Origin: Defluviitaleaceae bacterium
GTDB taxonomy: Bacteria; Bacillota; Clostridia; Lachnospirales; WRAX01
Reading direction: 5' to 3'
DNA: 44,035 bases
Assembly (NCBI GenBank): GCA_009780415.1
Contig: WRAC01000019.1
Coordinates: 1-44,035 of the forward strand
Shown: positions 31,700 through 40,037 of the stretch, piece after piece
Layout of the letters: the number at the start of each line of letters is the position of its first letter
How positions within the stretch are numbered: position 1 is the stretch's first letter
The notes under the pieces: model-generated
The model's input: only the letters and a program-made list of their open reading frames with translations
What the model was told of the DNA's origin: nothing
Databases searched by the model: none
Made by a program: the position numbers and the translations under genes

Positions 31700-32959
31700 A
31701 TGAACATCAGCAGACGCAAAGCCATGTTCCCGGCCGTAACGGACGCGGACTGGAATAACTGGCGCTGGCAGATAAGAAATCGCGTCGAGGATATCGGCGC
31801 GCTTGAGAAGCTTATAAATCTGACAAAAGAAGAGAAGGAAGGCGTAAGCAAATGCCTTGGGACCATGCGCATGGCTGTCACGCCGTATTATCTTTCGCTT
31901 ATCGACCCAAATGACCCCCATGACCCCATACGCAAACAGGCTATCCCCCTTGAGGCGGAGCTGCGCGCCGCCCCGGCGGAGATGGAAGACCCGCTGTCGG
32001 AGGACACGGACGCGCCCGTCAAGGGGCTGACGCATAGGTATCCGGACAGGGCGCTGCTGCTGATAACAGACCAGTGCGCCATGTATTGCCGCCATTGCAC
32101 CAGGCGGCGGTTCGCCGGGCAGTCGGACGCGGTGCTTCCGTCGGAGCAGATAGACAACGCTATTGATTATATCGCTAAAACCCCGGAAATCCGGGATGTT
32201 GTGCTAAGCGGAGGCGACGCGCTGCTTTTAACGGAAGACCGGCTCGAATATATCATGAAACGGCTGAGGGATATACCCCATGTTGAGATTATCCGCATAG
32301 GCTCCCGTTTGCCCGTCGTTATGCCAAGCCGCGTTACGCCTGAGCTTGTGGGTATGCTGAAAAAATATCACCCGGTTTGGCTGAACACGCATTTCAACCA
32401 TCCGTCGGAGATTACGGCGGAATCGGCCGAAGCCTGCCGCCTTATCGCCGACGCGGGCATACCGCTGGGCAATCAGAGCGTTTTGCTTGCCGGGGTGAAC
32501 GATTGCGCCCATGTCATGAAAAAATTGGTGCATGAGCTTGTAAAAATCCGCGTGCGGCCTTATTATATTTATCAGTGCGACCTGAGCCGGGGCCTTGAGC
32601 ATTTCCGCACGCCCGTAGCCAAGGGCATTGAGATTGTCGAAGCCCTGCGCGGGCATACATCGGGCTATGCCGTGCCGACATACGTTGTGGACGCGCCCGG
32701 CGGCGGCGGCAAGATCCCCGTCGCGCCCCAGTATCTGATATCGCAGTCGGCGGGCAAGACGATCCTGCGTAATTATGAAGGCGTTATATGCGCTTACACA
32801 GAACCGCGTGATTACAGGGAAACCTGCAAATGCGACGTATGCAGGGGCGAGCGGCAGCCGGCTTCGGCGGGGCTTGCGGGATTGAACGAAGGACGCGCCG
32901 CGTCCCTTGAGCCTAAAGGCCTTAAACGCAGCCAGAGGAGACATGCGAATGACGAATAA
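31700..32959 (+). CDS. kamA: L-lysine 2,3-aminomutase
   Basis: 419 residues, normal length. This radical SAM, PLP-dependent enzyme turns L-alpha-lysine into L-beta-lysine. The iron-sulfur cluster ligands are Cys126, Cys130 and Cys133 (CAMYCRHCTRRRF). The PLP lysine is Lys338 (APGGGGKIP), equivalent to Lys337 of the Clostridium subterminale enzyme, and the substrate-binding Asp pair corresponds to Asp294 and Asp331. A Cys-rich tail (ETCKCDVCRGER) gives the usual zinc site. GGGAGG precedes ATG. Its end overlaps kamD by 11 bases. Confidence 0.98.
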   Translation: MNISRRKAMFPAVTDADWNNWRWQIRNRVEDIGALEKLINLTKEEKEGVSKCLGTMRMAVTPYYLSLIDPNDPHDPIRKQAIPLEAELRAAPAEMEDPLSEDTDAPVKGLTHRYPDRALLLITDQCAMYCRHCTRRRFAGQSDAVLPSEQIDNAIDYIAKTPEIRDVVLSGGDALLLTEDRLEYIMKRLRDIPHVEIIRIGSRLPVVMPSRVTPELVGMLKKYHPVWLNTHFNHPSEITAESAEACRLIADAGIPLGNQSVLLAGVNDCAHVMKKLVHELVKIRVRPYYIYQCDLSRGLEHFRTPVAKGIEIVEALRGHTSGYAVPTYVVDAPGGGGKIPVAPQYLISQSAGKTILRNYEGVICAYTEPRDYRETCKCDVCRGERQPASAGLAGLNEGRAASLEPKGLKRSQRRHANDE

Positions 32960-34514
32960 GTTAAACCTGAATTGGAAGCTGGCGGAAAAGTCCAGGGGAC
33001 ATGCCGCCAATATCGCGCGGGATGTTTTCAATTATATCGAAGGCCATACCACCGTGGCCGTAGAGCGCACGGTCGCAAGGCTTCTGGGCGTTGACGGCGT
33101 GCTGGACACCGTGCCTTTACCGAATATTCTGACGGATCACTTAAAGTCTAAACAGGCCGCCGGGGAAGGCGCGGCGTACCATCTGGGCAACGCAATGGCC
33201 GAGACGGGGCTTGAGCCTTATGAGATTGTAAAACGCCTGTCCGAGGGGCAGCTTGATCTGTTTAAACTTAAACGGCATAGTATAGACGCGATTCAGACGG
33301 CTGTCGGAAAGAAAGCGGCTGAAACCGTTCGAAAAATAAGCCTGAACCGGGCGAAACGCGCGGAAATGCTTGTCAAATACGGCGAAAAGACCGCCCCGCT
33401 GCTTTATGTTATTGTCGCAACCGGAAACATTTACGAGGATATCGTGCAGGCCAAAGCCGCCGCCGCTCAGGGCGCGGACATCATCGCCGTCATCCGCTCA
33501 ACGGGGCAGAGCTTGCTGGACTTTGTGCCTTACGGCGCGACCACCGAGGGTTTTGGCGGCACCTTCGCCACGCAGGAGAACTTCCGGCTTATGCGCGCCG
33601 CGCTGGACGAATCGGCGGAAGCCTGCGGGCGTTATATCAGGCTGTGCAATTATTGCAGCGGGCTTTGCATGCCGGAGATCGCGGCAATGGGGGCTTTGGA
33701 ACGGCTGGACGTTATGCTTAACGACGCGCTTTACGGCATTTTATTCCGCGACATAAACATGCGGCGCACCATGATTGACCAATTCTTCTCCAGGGTAATA
33801 AACGGTTTTGCCGGGGTAATCATCAACACGGGCGAGGACAACTACCTGACCACAGCCGACGCCGTTGAGGAAGCGCATACCGTGCTGGCCTCCCAGTTTA
33901 TAAACGAGAGCTTCGCCCTTGGGGCGGGCATCCCGCCGAAACAGATGGGCCTTGGGCACGCCTTTGAAATCGACCCCTCCGTTAAAAACGGCTTCCTGTT
34001 CGAGCTGGCGCACGCGCAGCTCTCCCGCGACATATTCCCCGAAGCCCCTCTTAAATACATGCCGCCCACAAAGTACATGACGGGCAACATCTTTAACGGC
34101 TACGCCATGAACACTTTGTTTAACGCGGCCACCGTTATCACAGGCCAGCGGCTGCACCTTTTGGGCATGCTGACCGAAGCCATCCACACGCCCTTTATGT
34201 CCGACAGGGCCCTTGCAATTGAGAACGCGCGGTATGTTTACAACGCCATGGAGGATTTGGGTTCCGAAATAACCTTCAAGGACGGCGGCATCATCCAAAC
34301 CCGCGCCAACCATGTGCTTGAGGAAGCTTGCGTATTGCTTGCCGATATCGAGAAGGACGGGCTTTGGAACACCCTTGAAAAAGGCAGCTTCGCCGGGGTA
34401 AAGCGCGGCAAGGACGGCGGCAAGGGCGGCGACGGCGTTTTCCCTAAGGAAAACAATTATTTCAACCCGTTTATACCGTTAATGCTTGGCAAAGGAAGTG
34501 AAGCGAATGGCTAA
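32949..34514 (+). CDS. kamD: Lysine 5,6-aminomutase alpha subunit
   Basis: 521 residues from the ATG at 32949. With KamE it moves the terminal amino group of beta-lysine (or D-lysine) to C5, using adenosylcobalamin and PLP. The start MTNKLNLNWKLAEKSRGHAANIARDVFNYIEGHTTVAVERTV is typical of the family. The TIM barrel segments (LLYVIVATGNIYEDIVQAKAAAAQGADIIAVIRSTGQSLLD, LCNYCSGLCMPEIA) are well preserved. GAGGAG lies eight bases before this ATG; the frame extends upstream to 32907, but inside kamA and without a better site. It overlaps kamE by eight bases. Confidence 0.97.
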   Translation: MTNKLNLNWKLAEKSRGHAANIARDVFNYIEGHTTVAVERTVARLLGVDGVLDTVPLPNILTDHLKSKQAAGEGAAYHLGNAMAETGLEPYEIVKRLSEGQLDLFKLKRHSIDAIQTAVGKKAAETVRKISLNRAKRAEMLVKYGEKTAPLLYVIVATGNIYEDIVQAKAAAAQGADIIAVIRSTGQSLLDFVPYGATTEGFGGTFATQENFRLMRAALDESAEACGRYIRLCNYCSGLCMPEIAAMGALERLDVMLNDALYGILFRDINMRRTMIDQFFSRVINGFAGVIINTGEDNYLTTADAVEEAHTVLASQFINESFALGAGIPPKQMGLGHAFEIDPSVKNGFLFELAHAQLSRDIFPEAPLKYMPPTKYMTGNIFNGYAMNTLFNAATVITGQRLHLLGMLTEAIHTPFMSDRALAIENARYVYNAMEDLGSEITFKDGGIIQTRANHVLEEACVLLADIEKDGLWNTLEKGSFAGVKRGKDGGKGGDGVFPKENNYFNPFIPLMLGKGSEANG

Positions 34515-35259
34515 GGCCCTTAACCTTACGAAACTGACCGCCTACGGCGACACCATGAACGACGGCAAGATGCAGCTTTCCTTCACCTTGCCCGTTAAGA
34601 ACGACGACCGCGGCAAGGAGGCCGCCAAAGCGCTGGCCCGCAAAATGGGCGTCGCCGACCCTTCCGTAACCCACAGCGGCGCGCTGGACGAGAATTTCAC
34701 CTTCTACGTCGTTTACGGCTCCGTCAGCCACACCGTTGATTACGAGTCCCTCAGCGTCCACACCATCGGTTCCGACGTAATGGACATGGACGGGGTGGAC
34801 GAATACATCCGCAGCCGTATACGCCGCAAAGTCGTGGTTGCGGGCGCGTCCATCGGCGACGACGCCCACACCGTCGGCATCGACGCCATCATGAACATGA
34901 AGGGCTTCGCCGGGCATTACGGGCTGGAGCGGTATCAGATGGTGGAGGCGCATAATCTGGGCAGCCAAGTGCCGCCTTACGAGTTTATGAGGAAGCTGAA
35001 GGAGTTGAAAGCCGATGTTGCGCTTGTCTCCCAAACCGTGACCCAGAAAGATATCCACATAAAGACACTTACAGAACTCGTTGAGCTGCTTGAGGCCGAA
35101 GGTATGCGCGATAAGCTGATCCTTTGCTGCGGCGGACCGCGCGTCAGCCATGAGCTTGCCAAGGAGCTGGGTTACGACGCGGGCTTCGGGCCGGGGAAAT
35201 TTGCCGAGGATGTCGCGTCGTTCTTTGTTACCGATATGGTAAAACGGGGGCTTGTATGA
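34507..35259 (+). CDS. kamE: Lysine 5,6-aminomutase beta subunit (cobalamin-binding)
   Basis: 250 residues from the ATG at 34507; a TTG at 34486 opens the frame earlier but AGGAAG favours the ATG. The B12 lower-ligand motif DxHxxG is Asp119-Ala-His121-Thr-Val-Gly124. Lys132, eleven residues on (MNMKG), corresponds by spacing to Lys144 of the Clostridium sticklandii beta subunit, which holds PLP in the resting state. The C-terminal Rossmann domain (about 108-245) binds cobalamin. The stop overlaps the next gene's ATG in ATGA. Confidence 0.97.
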   Translation: MAKALNLTKLTAYGDTMNDGKMQLSFTLPVKNDDRGKEAAKALARKMGVADPSVTHSGALDENFTFYVVYGSVSHTVDYESLSVHTIGSDVMDMDGVDEYIRSRIRRKVVVAGASIGDDAHTVGIDAIMNMKGFAGHYGLERYQMVEAHNLGSQVPPYEFMRKLKELKADVALVSQTVTQKDIHIKTLTELVELLEAEGMRDKLILCCGGPRVSHELAKELGYDAGFGPGKFAEDVASFFVTDMVKRGLV

Positions 35260-36212
35260 TTTATACAAGCCCTTATACCGATCCCGCCACGAATCTGGCA
35301 ATAGAGGAATATCTTTGTGAAACCGTGAAAGACGGGGTGATTCTGTATTTATGGCAGAACGCGCGTACCGTTGTTGTCGGCAGGAACCAGAACGCCTGGC
35401 GGGAATGCCAGATCGAGTGCCTCCGCGCCGACGGAGGGACGCTTGTCCGCCGCCTGTCCGGCGGAGGCGCGATGTACCAGGATTTAGGAAACGTTAATTT
35501 CTCGTTCCTTGCGCCCGAGGGGCTTTACGATGTGGATAAACAAACCGATGTATTGATTGCCGCCGCCGCAAGCTTTGGCGTAACCGCCGAAAAAATCGGG
35601 CGCAATGATCTGCTTGCGCAAGGGCGCAAAATGTCGGGCAACGCGTATTATCAGCTGGGCAAAAACCGCTGCCACCACGGGACAATATTAATCAGCGCGG
35701 ACCTTGAGGATATGGGAAAATACCTGCAAACCCCGCAGGGCAAGATGAGCGGAAAGGGCGTTGCCTCCGTACGGTCAAGGGTTGTCAATCTCTCCGAGCT
35801 TGCGGATATACGGCCGGAATCCATGAAAACCGCGATGATTAACGCTTTTGCGGAAATCTACGATATTACTCCCGATGTTACTCCGGCGTATATTGACATG
35901 GAAAGAATCACCGCCTTACGTGAACGGTACATATCGCCGGACTGGACGCTGGGCAAGCTGACGGATTTTACATGGGAAGCGGAACAGCGCTTCGATTGGG
36001 GGGCGCTGCATATCCGCCTGACCGTTGGCGAGGGCGTTATCACGGCGGCGGACATTTTTTCCGACGCTCTGGACGCGGATTGCATACAGGCGGCGCGTAA
36101 TGCGCTGGCGGGCGTTGTTTTTAACGGGAACGCGATGAAAGAAGCCGTTCGCGGCGCGGGGGTTTACGCGGACGACATAGGCATGTTCGCGCAGTGCAGA
36201 TTAGAATCATAG
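35256..36212 (+). CDS. Lipoate-protein ligase-like protein
   Basis: 318 residues. The family fold is clear: PATNLAIEEYL at the start, LWQNARTVVVGRNQNAWREC, the RR-SGGG loop (RRLSGGGAMYQDLGNVNFSF) and GRKMSGNAYYQ with the conserved Lys that follows the binding pocket. LplA attaches lipoate to E2 or GcvH proteins through ATP activation. The loop position that is usually His (AVYHD) is Gln here (AMYQD). Its ATG overlaps the kamE stop (ATGA), so it is translated together with the lysine operon. No lipoyl-domain protein is in the window; whether it acts on lipoate or on something else is open. Confidence 0.88.
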   Translation: MIYTSPYTDPATNLAIEEYLCETVKDGVILYLWQNARTVVVGRNQNAWRECQIECLRADGGTLVRRLSGGGAMYQDLGNVNFSFLAPEGLYDVDKQTDVLIAAAASFGVTAEKIGRNDLLAQGRKMSGNAYYQLGKNRCHHGTILISADLEDMGKYLQTPQGKMSGKGVASVRSRVVNLSELADIRPESMKTAMINAFAEIYDITPDVTPAYIDMERITALRERYISPDWTLGKLTDFTWEAEQRFDWGALHIRLTVGEGVITAADIFSDALDADCIQAARNALAGVVFNGNAMKEAVRGAGVYADDIGMFAQCRLES

Positions 36213-36221
36213 GGGAGGATC

Positions 36222-36299
36222 AACTTATTGAATTTTTAACATTAGGCTTGGATTTTTCAGTGTGTAAGATAAGGGATATCGATGAAAATATAGCTTAAA
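36222..36299 (+). pseudogene. Possible ACT-domain remnant
   Basis: A frame just after the lplA-like stop reads EFLTLGLDFSVCKIRDID-like residues before stopping at TAA. The LDFSVCK-type phrase recalls the first strand of ACT-domain proteins. GGGGAGG lies close before it but no ATG, GTG or TTG fits the frame. It is short, so the resemblance may be chance. Confidence 0.3.
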
Positions 36300-36302
36300 C
36301 CG

Positions 36303-36572
36303 TCACGGGCTGGGCGTAAATGTAGAGGCCCCCGGGGCGAGCGTTATGACGAATACCGCCGTCGCCGTCGGGTTAATGTGAACGGTAAGCTGGAGCGCGG
36401 GGGTCGTCTTTGCGTTTCCCGGCACAAAGCTTACGTCGAAGGGAACGCCGTTCTCAACCAGCATGTTCGTTATAATATTCAGTTGGAACAGCGTAACGGG
36501 CTGATTATTGGCCATCTGCCGGAACAGATCCAATGAAAACAGCGTTATTAGCTGGCTGCTGAACGGAGGCAT
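36303..36572 (-). CDS. Small hypothetical protein
   Basis: 89 residues. The sequence (FSLDLFRQMANNQPVTLFQLNIITNMLVENGVPFDVSFVPGN, then LQLTVHINPTATAVFVITLAPGAS) suggests a helix followed by beta strands. There is no signal peptide or known motif. GGCGG lies nine bases before ATG. It lies antisense in a stretch with remnants on the plus strand, and its start region overlaps nothing that is clearly functional. I regard it as a probable but unproven gene. Confidence 0.45.
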   Translation of the reverse strand: MPPFSSQLITLFSLDLFRQMANNQPVTLFQLNIITNMLVENGVPFDVSFVPGNAKTTPALQLTVHINPTATAVFVITLAPGASTFTPSP

Positions 36573-36601
36573 TTTTAACCGCCTTTATATTTATTCAATG
36601 A

Positions 36602-36630
36602 ATAGGGGTGTACGCGAGGGCCGCCCCTAT
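36602..36630. repeat. REP-like palindrome upstream of the GNAT remnant
   Basis: ATAGGGG (36602-36608) and CCCCTAT (36624-36630) bracket a GC-rich loop containing GAGGGCCG. The edge resembles those of the repeats in pth and upstream of the aldolase. The right arm merges with TATAAT at 36628-36633, a perfect -10 box. Confidence 0.4.
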
Positions 36631-36657
36631 AATATATTATGCAAGGAGGACAAAAAA

Positions 36658-36978
36658 GTAGATAATACGGAAATAACCGGCAGGCTTGAACAGCCCGCCG
36701 ATTACCGCGCGGTTGAGGAGCTGACCCGCGATGCTTTCTGGGGTTATACCGGCCCCGCCTGCGACGAGCATTATCTCGTGCATATCCAGCGCAAGCTTCC
36801 GTCATATATGCCGGAGCTGTGCTTCGTTGCGGAAGTCGGCGGGGAACTGGCGGGCAGTATTGTTTATACTAAAAGTAAGATCGCCGGCGCGGACGGGGGC
36901 GAAACGGACGTGATTACGTTCGGGCCGGTCAGCGTTTTGCTAAGAAATTTACAAATCCGGCTGGGTAATTATAATTGA
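36658..36978 (+). pseudogene. GNAT acetyltransferase remnant without start codon or C-terminal half
   Basis: About 106 codons. The reading (DYRAVEELTRDAFWGYTGPACDEHYLVH, then PELCFVAEVGGELAGSIVYTKSKI and DVITFGPVSVL) is the N-terminal half of a GNAT enzyme of about 160-200 residues. After VSVL, just where motif A (Q/RxxGxG/A) should begin, the sequence turns to LRNLQIRLGNYN and stops. An excellent AGGAGG lies at 36643-36648, but the codon at the right distance is GTA (36658), not ATG. A TATAAT box precedes it. An open frame extends to 36508 but with no homology. I read it as a decayed gene cut at its motif A. Confidence 0.7.
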
Positions 36979-36979
36979 T

Positions 36980-37008
36980 TTGTCAAATAGAGTATTTTAT
37001 GATATATT
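36980..37008 (+). promoter_or_regulatory. Promoter overlapping the annotated 5' end of the copper ATPase frame
   Basis: TTGTCA (36980-36985) and TATATT (37003-37008) are 17 bases apart. Transcription would start near 37015, inside the longest open frame. If so, the TTG at 36980 cannot be the start codon from this promoter. Confidence 0.5.
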
Positions 37009-39271
37009 GAAAAAAACGATAGGGCTGATATCACTGGTACTTGAGGCTTTAAGGATTACCGGGATGACATGCGCGTCCTGTTCCGCGCGGGTTGAAAAAA
37101 TGGTTGCGAAGATGGGCGGCGTGCAAAGCTGCGTTGTTAATTTGGCTGCCGAACGCATGTCCGTGGTGTTTGATCCCGCGCAAACAAGTCTTGACGCAAT
37201 AAAGCAAAGGCTCGAAAAAGCCGGGTTCGGCTGGGCGGAAATAAAGAAGGAAGAAGATGCCGGCAGGCGGCGTAAAGAGAAAGAGATAAAGAACTTGCGC
37301 CTGCGTTTTATAGTGTCGGCTGTTTTTACCGTGCCGCTTTTGTATATTTGTATGGGGCATATGCTGCCCTTCGGGCTGAGCTTACCGGTTCCGCACTTTT
37401 TTCACCATCACCACAACCCGCTTAACTTCGCGCTGGCTCAGTTAGCCCTGACCGTCCCCGTTATTATCGCCGGATACGGATTTTATGCCGTGGGATTTAA
37501 GGCCGTATGGCTCAGGGCCCCGAATATGGACAGCCTTATCGCCCTGGGGACATCGGCGGCAATGATATACAGCTTTTACGCGACATATAAGATAATCACA
37601 GGCGGCTTGTCATTTGCCGGTTATTTATACTATGAGACGGCGGGCGTCATAATAGCGTTAATTTTACTTGGCAAAACATTGGAGGCCGTGTCCAAGGGAA
37701 AAACAGGCGACGCCATAAAAAAGCTGATGGGGCTTAGGCCAAAGACAGCGATTGTCGTAAAAGACGGGCGTGAAACGGAGGTTCCCATCGACGCGGTTGC
37801 CGCGGGGGACATTGTCCTTGTAAAGCCCGGCGGCAAGATACCGGTTGACGGAACCGTTGCCGAAGGCTCGACCTCAATAGACGAGGCAATGCTTACAGGC
37901 GAGAGTATGCCCGTTGACAAAAAACCAGGTGACAAGGTTTACGCGGCAAGCATCAATAAAAACGGCGTTATTAAATTCAAGGCGGAAAAAGTGGGCGGGG
38001 AGACCGCGCTTGCCCAGATAATCAAGCTGGTGGAGGACGCCCAGGGGAGCAAGGCGCCCATCGCAAGGCTGGCGGATACCGTTTCGGGATTTTTCGTTCC
38101 CATCGTGTTCTTAATCGCCGTCATGGCCGCCGTCGCGTGGTTTATCGCCAACAGGGATGTCACCTTCTCTCTAACCATATTTATTTCGGTGCTTGTAATC
38201 GCCTGCCCATGCGCGCTGGGGCTTGCCACGCCCACCGCCATAATGGTCGGAACCGGGCGCGCGGCTGAAAACGGCATCCTCATCAAAACCGGCGAGGCCC
38301 TTGAAACCGCGCATAAAATACAGGTCATCATCTTTGACAAAACCGGGACAATAACCGAAGGCAAGCCCGAGGTTACGGATATTATATGCGGCGGAACGGA
38401 GCGGGAGCAATTGCTCCAAATTGCCGCGTCCGCCGAGAAGGGGAGCGAGCATCCCCTTGGCGAAGCTATTGTAAAAAAAGCGGAGGGTGAAGGCCTCCCG
38501 TTTTTACCCGCAACGGATTTTGAAGCCCTGACGGGCATGGGAATACGGTGCTTTATAGGCGAAAAGCCTGTTTTGGCGGGAAATCGCAGACTTATGGACG
38601 AAAACGGCATTTCTTCCGGTGATTTGGAAGCGGAGGCCGACCGTCTCGCAAATGAGGGCAAAACGCCTATGTATATTACCGTTGACGGAAAAATGGCGGG
38701 TATTATCGCCGTTGCCGACGTTATAAAGGCAAGCAGCGCCGCCGCGGTCAAAAAGCTTGCGGGCATGGGCATCGAGGCGGTGATGATCACTGGCGACAAC
38801 GCGCGCACCGCACACGCGATAGCCGGTCAAGCCGGCATAAAAACGGTGCTGTCCGAGGTATTGCCGCAGGATAAGTCAAACGAAATAAAGAAACTCCAAG
38901 CCGGGGGCAAAATAGTGGCGATGGCGGGCGACGGCATAAACGACGCGCCGGCCCTCGCCCAGGCGGATATCGGCATAGCCGTCGGCAGCGGCACGGATGT
39001 GGCGATGGAGAGCGCGGACATCGTTCTCATGCACAGCGACCTGAACGATGTGCCCACGGCCATTCGCCTGTCCAGAGCAACCATCCGCAACATCAAGCAA
39101 AACCTGTTCTGGGCTTTCGGATATAACACCGCCGGGATACCCGTTGCCGCCGGGCTGCTATATATCTTTGGCGGGCCGTTGCTGTCCCCCGTTTTGGCGG
39201 CGGCGGCGATGAGCTTGTCCAGCGTGTCGGTTTTGGTGAACGCTCTTAGGCTGAGGGGGTTTAAGGCGTGA
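36980..39271 (+). CDS. copA: Copper-exporting P-type ATPase CopA
   Basis: Up to 763 residues. A single heavy-metal domain carries GMTCASC (Cys31 and Cys34). The P1B-1 core follows: a His-rich loop between the first membrane helices (PHFFHHHHNP), the actuator TGES, the ion-path CPC motif (VIACPCALG, about 409), DKTGT with the phosphorylated Asp near 452, SEHPLGEAIV, and GDGINDAPALAQADIGIAVGSGTD near 650. The enzyme pumps Cu(I) out of the cytoplasm. The start is not settled: TTG at 36980 coincides with a -35 box and has no ribosome binding site, while CTG at 37034 is nine bases after AGGG. The ATG at 37064 would cut into the metal site. The copper chaperone gene lies nearby. Confidence 0.95.
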   Translation: MSNRVFYDILKKTIGLISLVLEALRITGMTCASCSARVEKMVAKMGGVQSCVVNLAAERMSVVFDPAQTSLDAIKQRLEKAGFGWAEIKKEEDAGRRRKEKEIKNLRLRFIVSAVFTVPLLYICMGHMLPFGLSLPVPHFFHHHHNPLNFALAQLALTVPVIIAGYGFYAVGFKAVWLRAPNMDSLIALGTSAAMIYSFYATYKIITGGLSFAGYLYYETAGVIIALILLGKTLEAVSKGKTGDAIKKLMGLRPKTAIVVKDGRETEVPIDAVAAGDIVLVKPGGKIPVDGTVAEGSTSIDEAMLTGESMPVDKKPGDKVYAASINKNGVIKFKAEKVGGETALAQIIKLVEDAQGSKAPIARLADTVSGFFVPIVFLIAVMAAVAWFIANRDVTFSLTIFISVLVIACPCALGLATPTAIMVGTGRAAENGILIKTGEALETAHKIQVIIFDKTGTITEGKPEVTDIICGGTEREQLLQIAASAEKGSEHPLGEAIVKKAEGEGLPFLPATDFEALTGMGIRCFIGEKPVLAGNRRLMDENGISSGDLEAEADRLANEGKTPMYITVDGKMAGIIAVADVIKASSAAAVKKLAGMGIEAVMITGDNARTAHAIAGQAGIKTVLSEVLPQDKSNEIKKLQAGGKIVAMAGDGINDAPALAQADIGIAVGSGTDVAMESADIVLMHSDLNDVPTAIRLSRATIRNIKQNLFWAFGYNTAGIPVAAGLLYIFGGPLLSPVLAAAAMSLSSVSVLVNALRLRGFKA

Positions 39272-39295
39272 CTAAAAAAGAGAGGTTTGATCACA

Positions 39296-40006
39296 TTGTT
39301 CAGGTTAATAGAGGAATGCCATGATTTATTAAAGAATTGCGGGGTTTCTTATGCCTTTTGCGGGGGTTATGCGCTTGAACTGTTTTTGAATAGAAAAATA
39401 CGGCCCCATTCCGATATTGACATATCTATTTTCGATGAGGACAGGAAAAGCATAATAAAGTTTATGCTAAGCAAAGGCTGGAATGTTTATGAGCATAAAG
39501 CCGAATGGATAAATAATAAAAAGGGCTACAGTTATCTGCGGCCGGTACTAACCACTGATGACGCTAATATTACACATCTTCATAGCGTTTGGGCAATCAA
39601 GCCCGATTGCTCATTCTTCAAGATTGAACAAAAACCCGGTGAAGAAAGTATTTATCATTATGAAATCTTAAACAAGGAGCAGATGCATTTTGATTTTCTT
39701 GAAATCATATTCAATAAGCGTCAGGACGGCTTATTTGTTTGTAACAAGGACAAGAACATAAGCAGAGAAATTGATAAGGCCATATTATTTAATGAGGGCA
39801 TACCTTATCTGGCTCCGGAACTGATGTTGTTCATTATCTCCAATCCGGTATATATAGAATCCGAATTCCACCGTGAAAAAAATCACATTGACTTTAACTC
39901 AGCCGCGCCTTTTCTTCCGGCGGAAAATAAGGACTGGCTGATTAACGCGCTTGAAACGGCGTATCCTGAGGGTAATAAGCGTATCGGCGAACTAAAAGCC
40001 ATGTGA
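39296..40006 (+). CDS. Nucleotidyltransferase-fold protein (aminoglycoside/lincosamide adenylyltransferase-like)
   Basis: 236 residues from the TTG at 39296, which has AGAGG ten bases upstream; the frame extends to TTG 39287, too close to that site. The catalytic signature is GGYALELFLNRKIRPHSDIDISIFDED: a GG pair, then Asp-x-Asp as metal ligands. The order resembles LinB/AAC-type and other minimal nucleotidyltransferases. The C-terminal half is helical. It could modify a small molecule or protein; no substrate is visible. It lies between copA and copZ, on the same strand. Its codons are AT-richer than those of copA, suggesting it arrived separately. Confidence 0.75.
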   Translation: MFRLIEECHDLLKNCGVSYAFCGGYALELFLNRKIRPHSDIDISIFDEDRKSIIKFMLSKGWNVYEHKAEWINNKKGYSYLRPVLTTDDANITHLHSVWAIKPDCSFFKIEQKPGEESIYHYEILNKEQMHFDFLEIIFNKRQDGLFVCNKDKNISREIDKAILFNEGIPYLAPELMLFIISNPVYIESEFHREKNHIDFNSAAPFLPAENKDWLINALETAYPEGNKRIGELKAM

Positions 40007-40037
40007 TTACGTCATTTATTATTACGGGAGGTTATGT

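Noticed and set aside
37939-38808. 289-codon open frame on minus opposite copA
   Set aside because: It mirrors the conserved P-type ATPase core and has no ribosome binding site.
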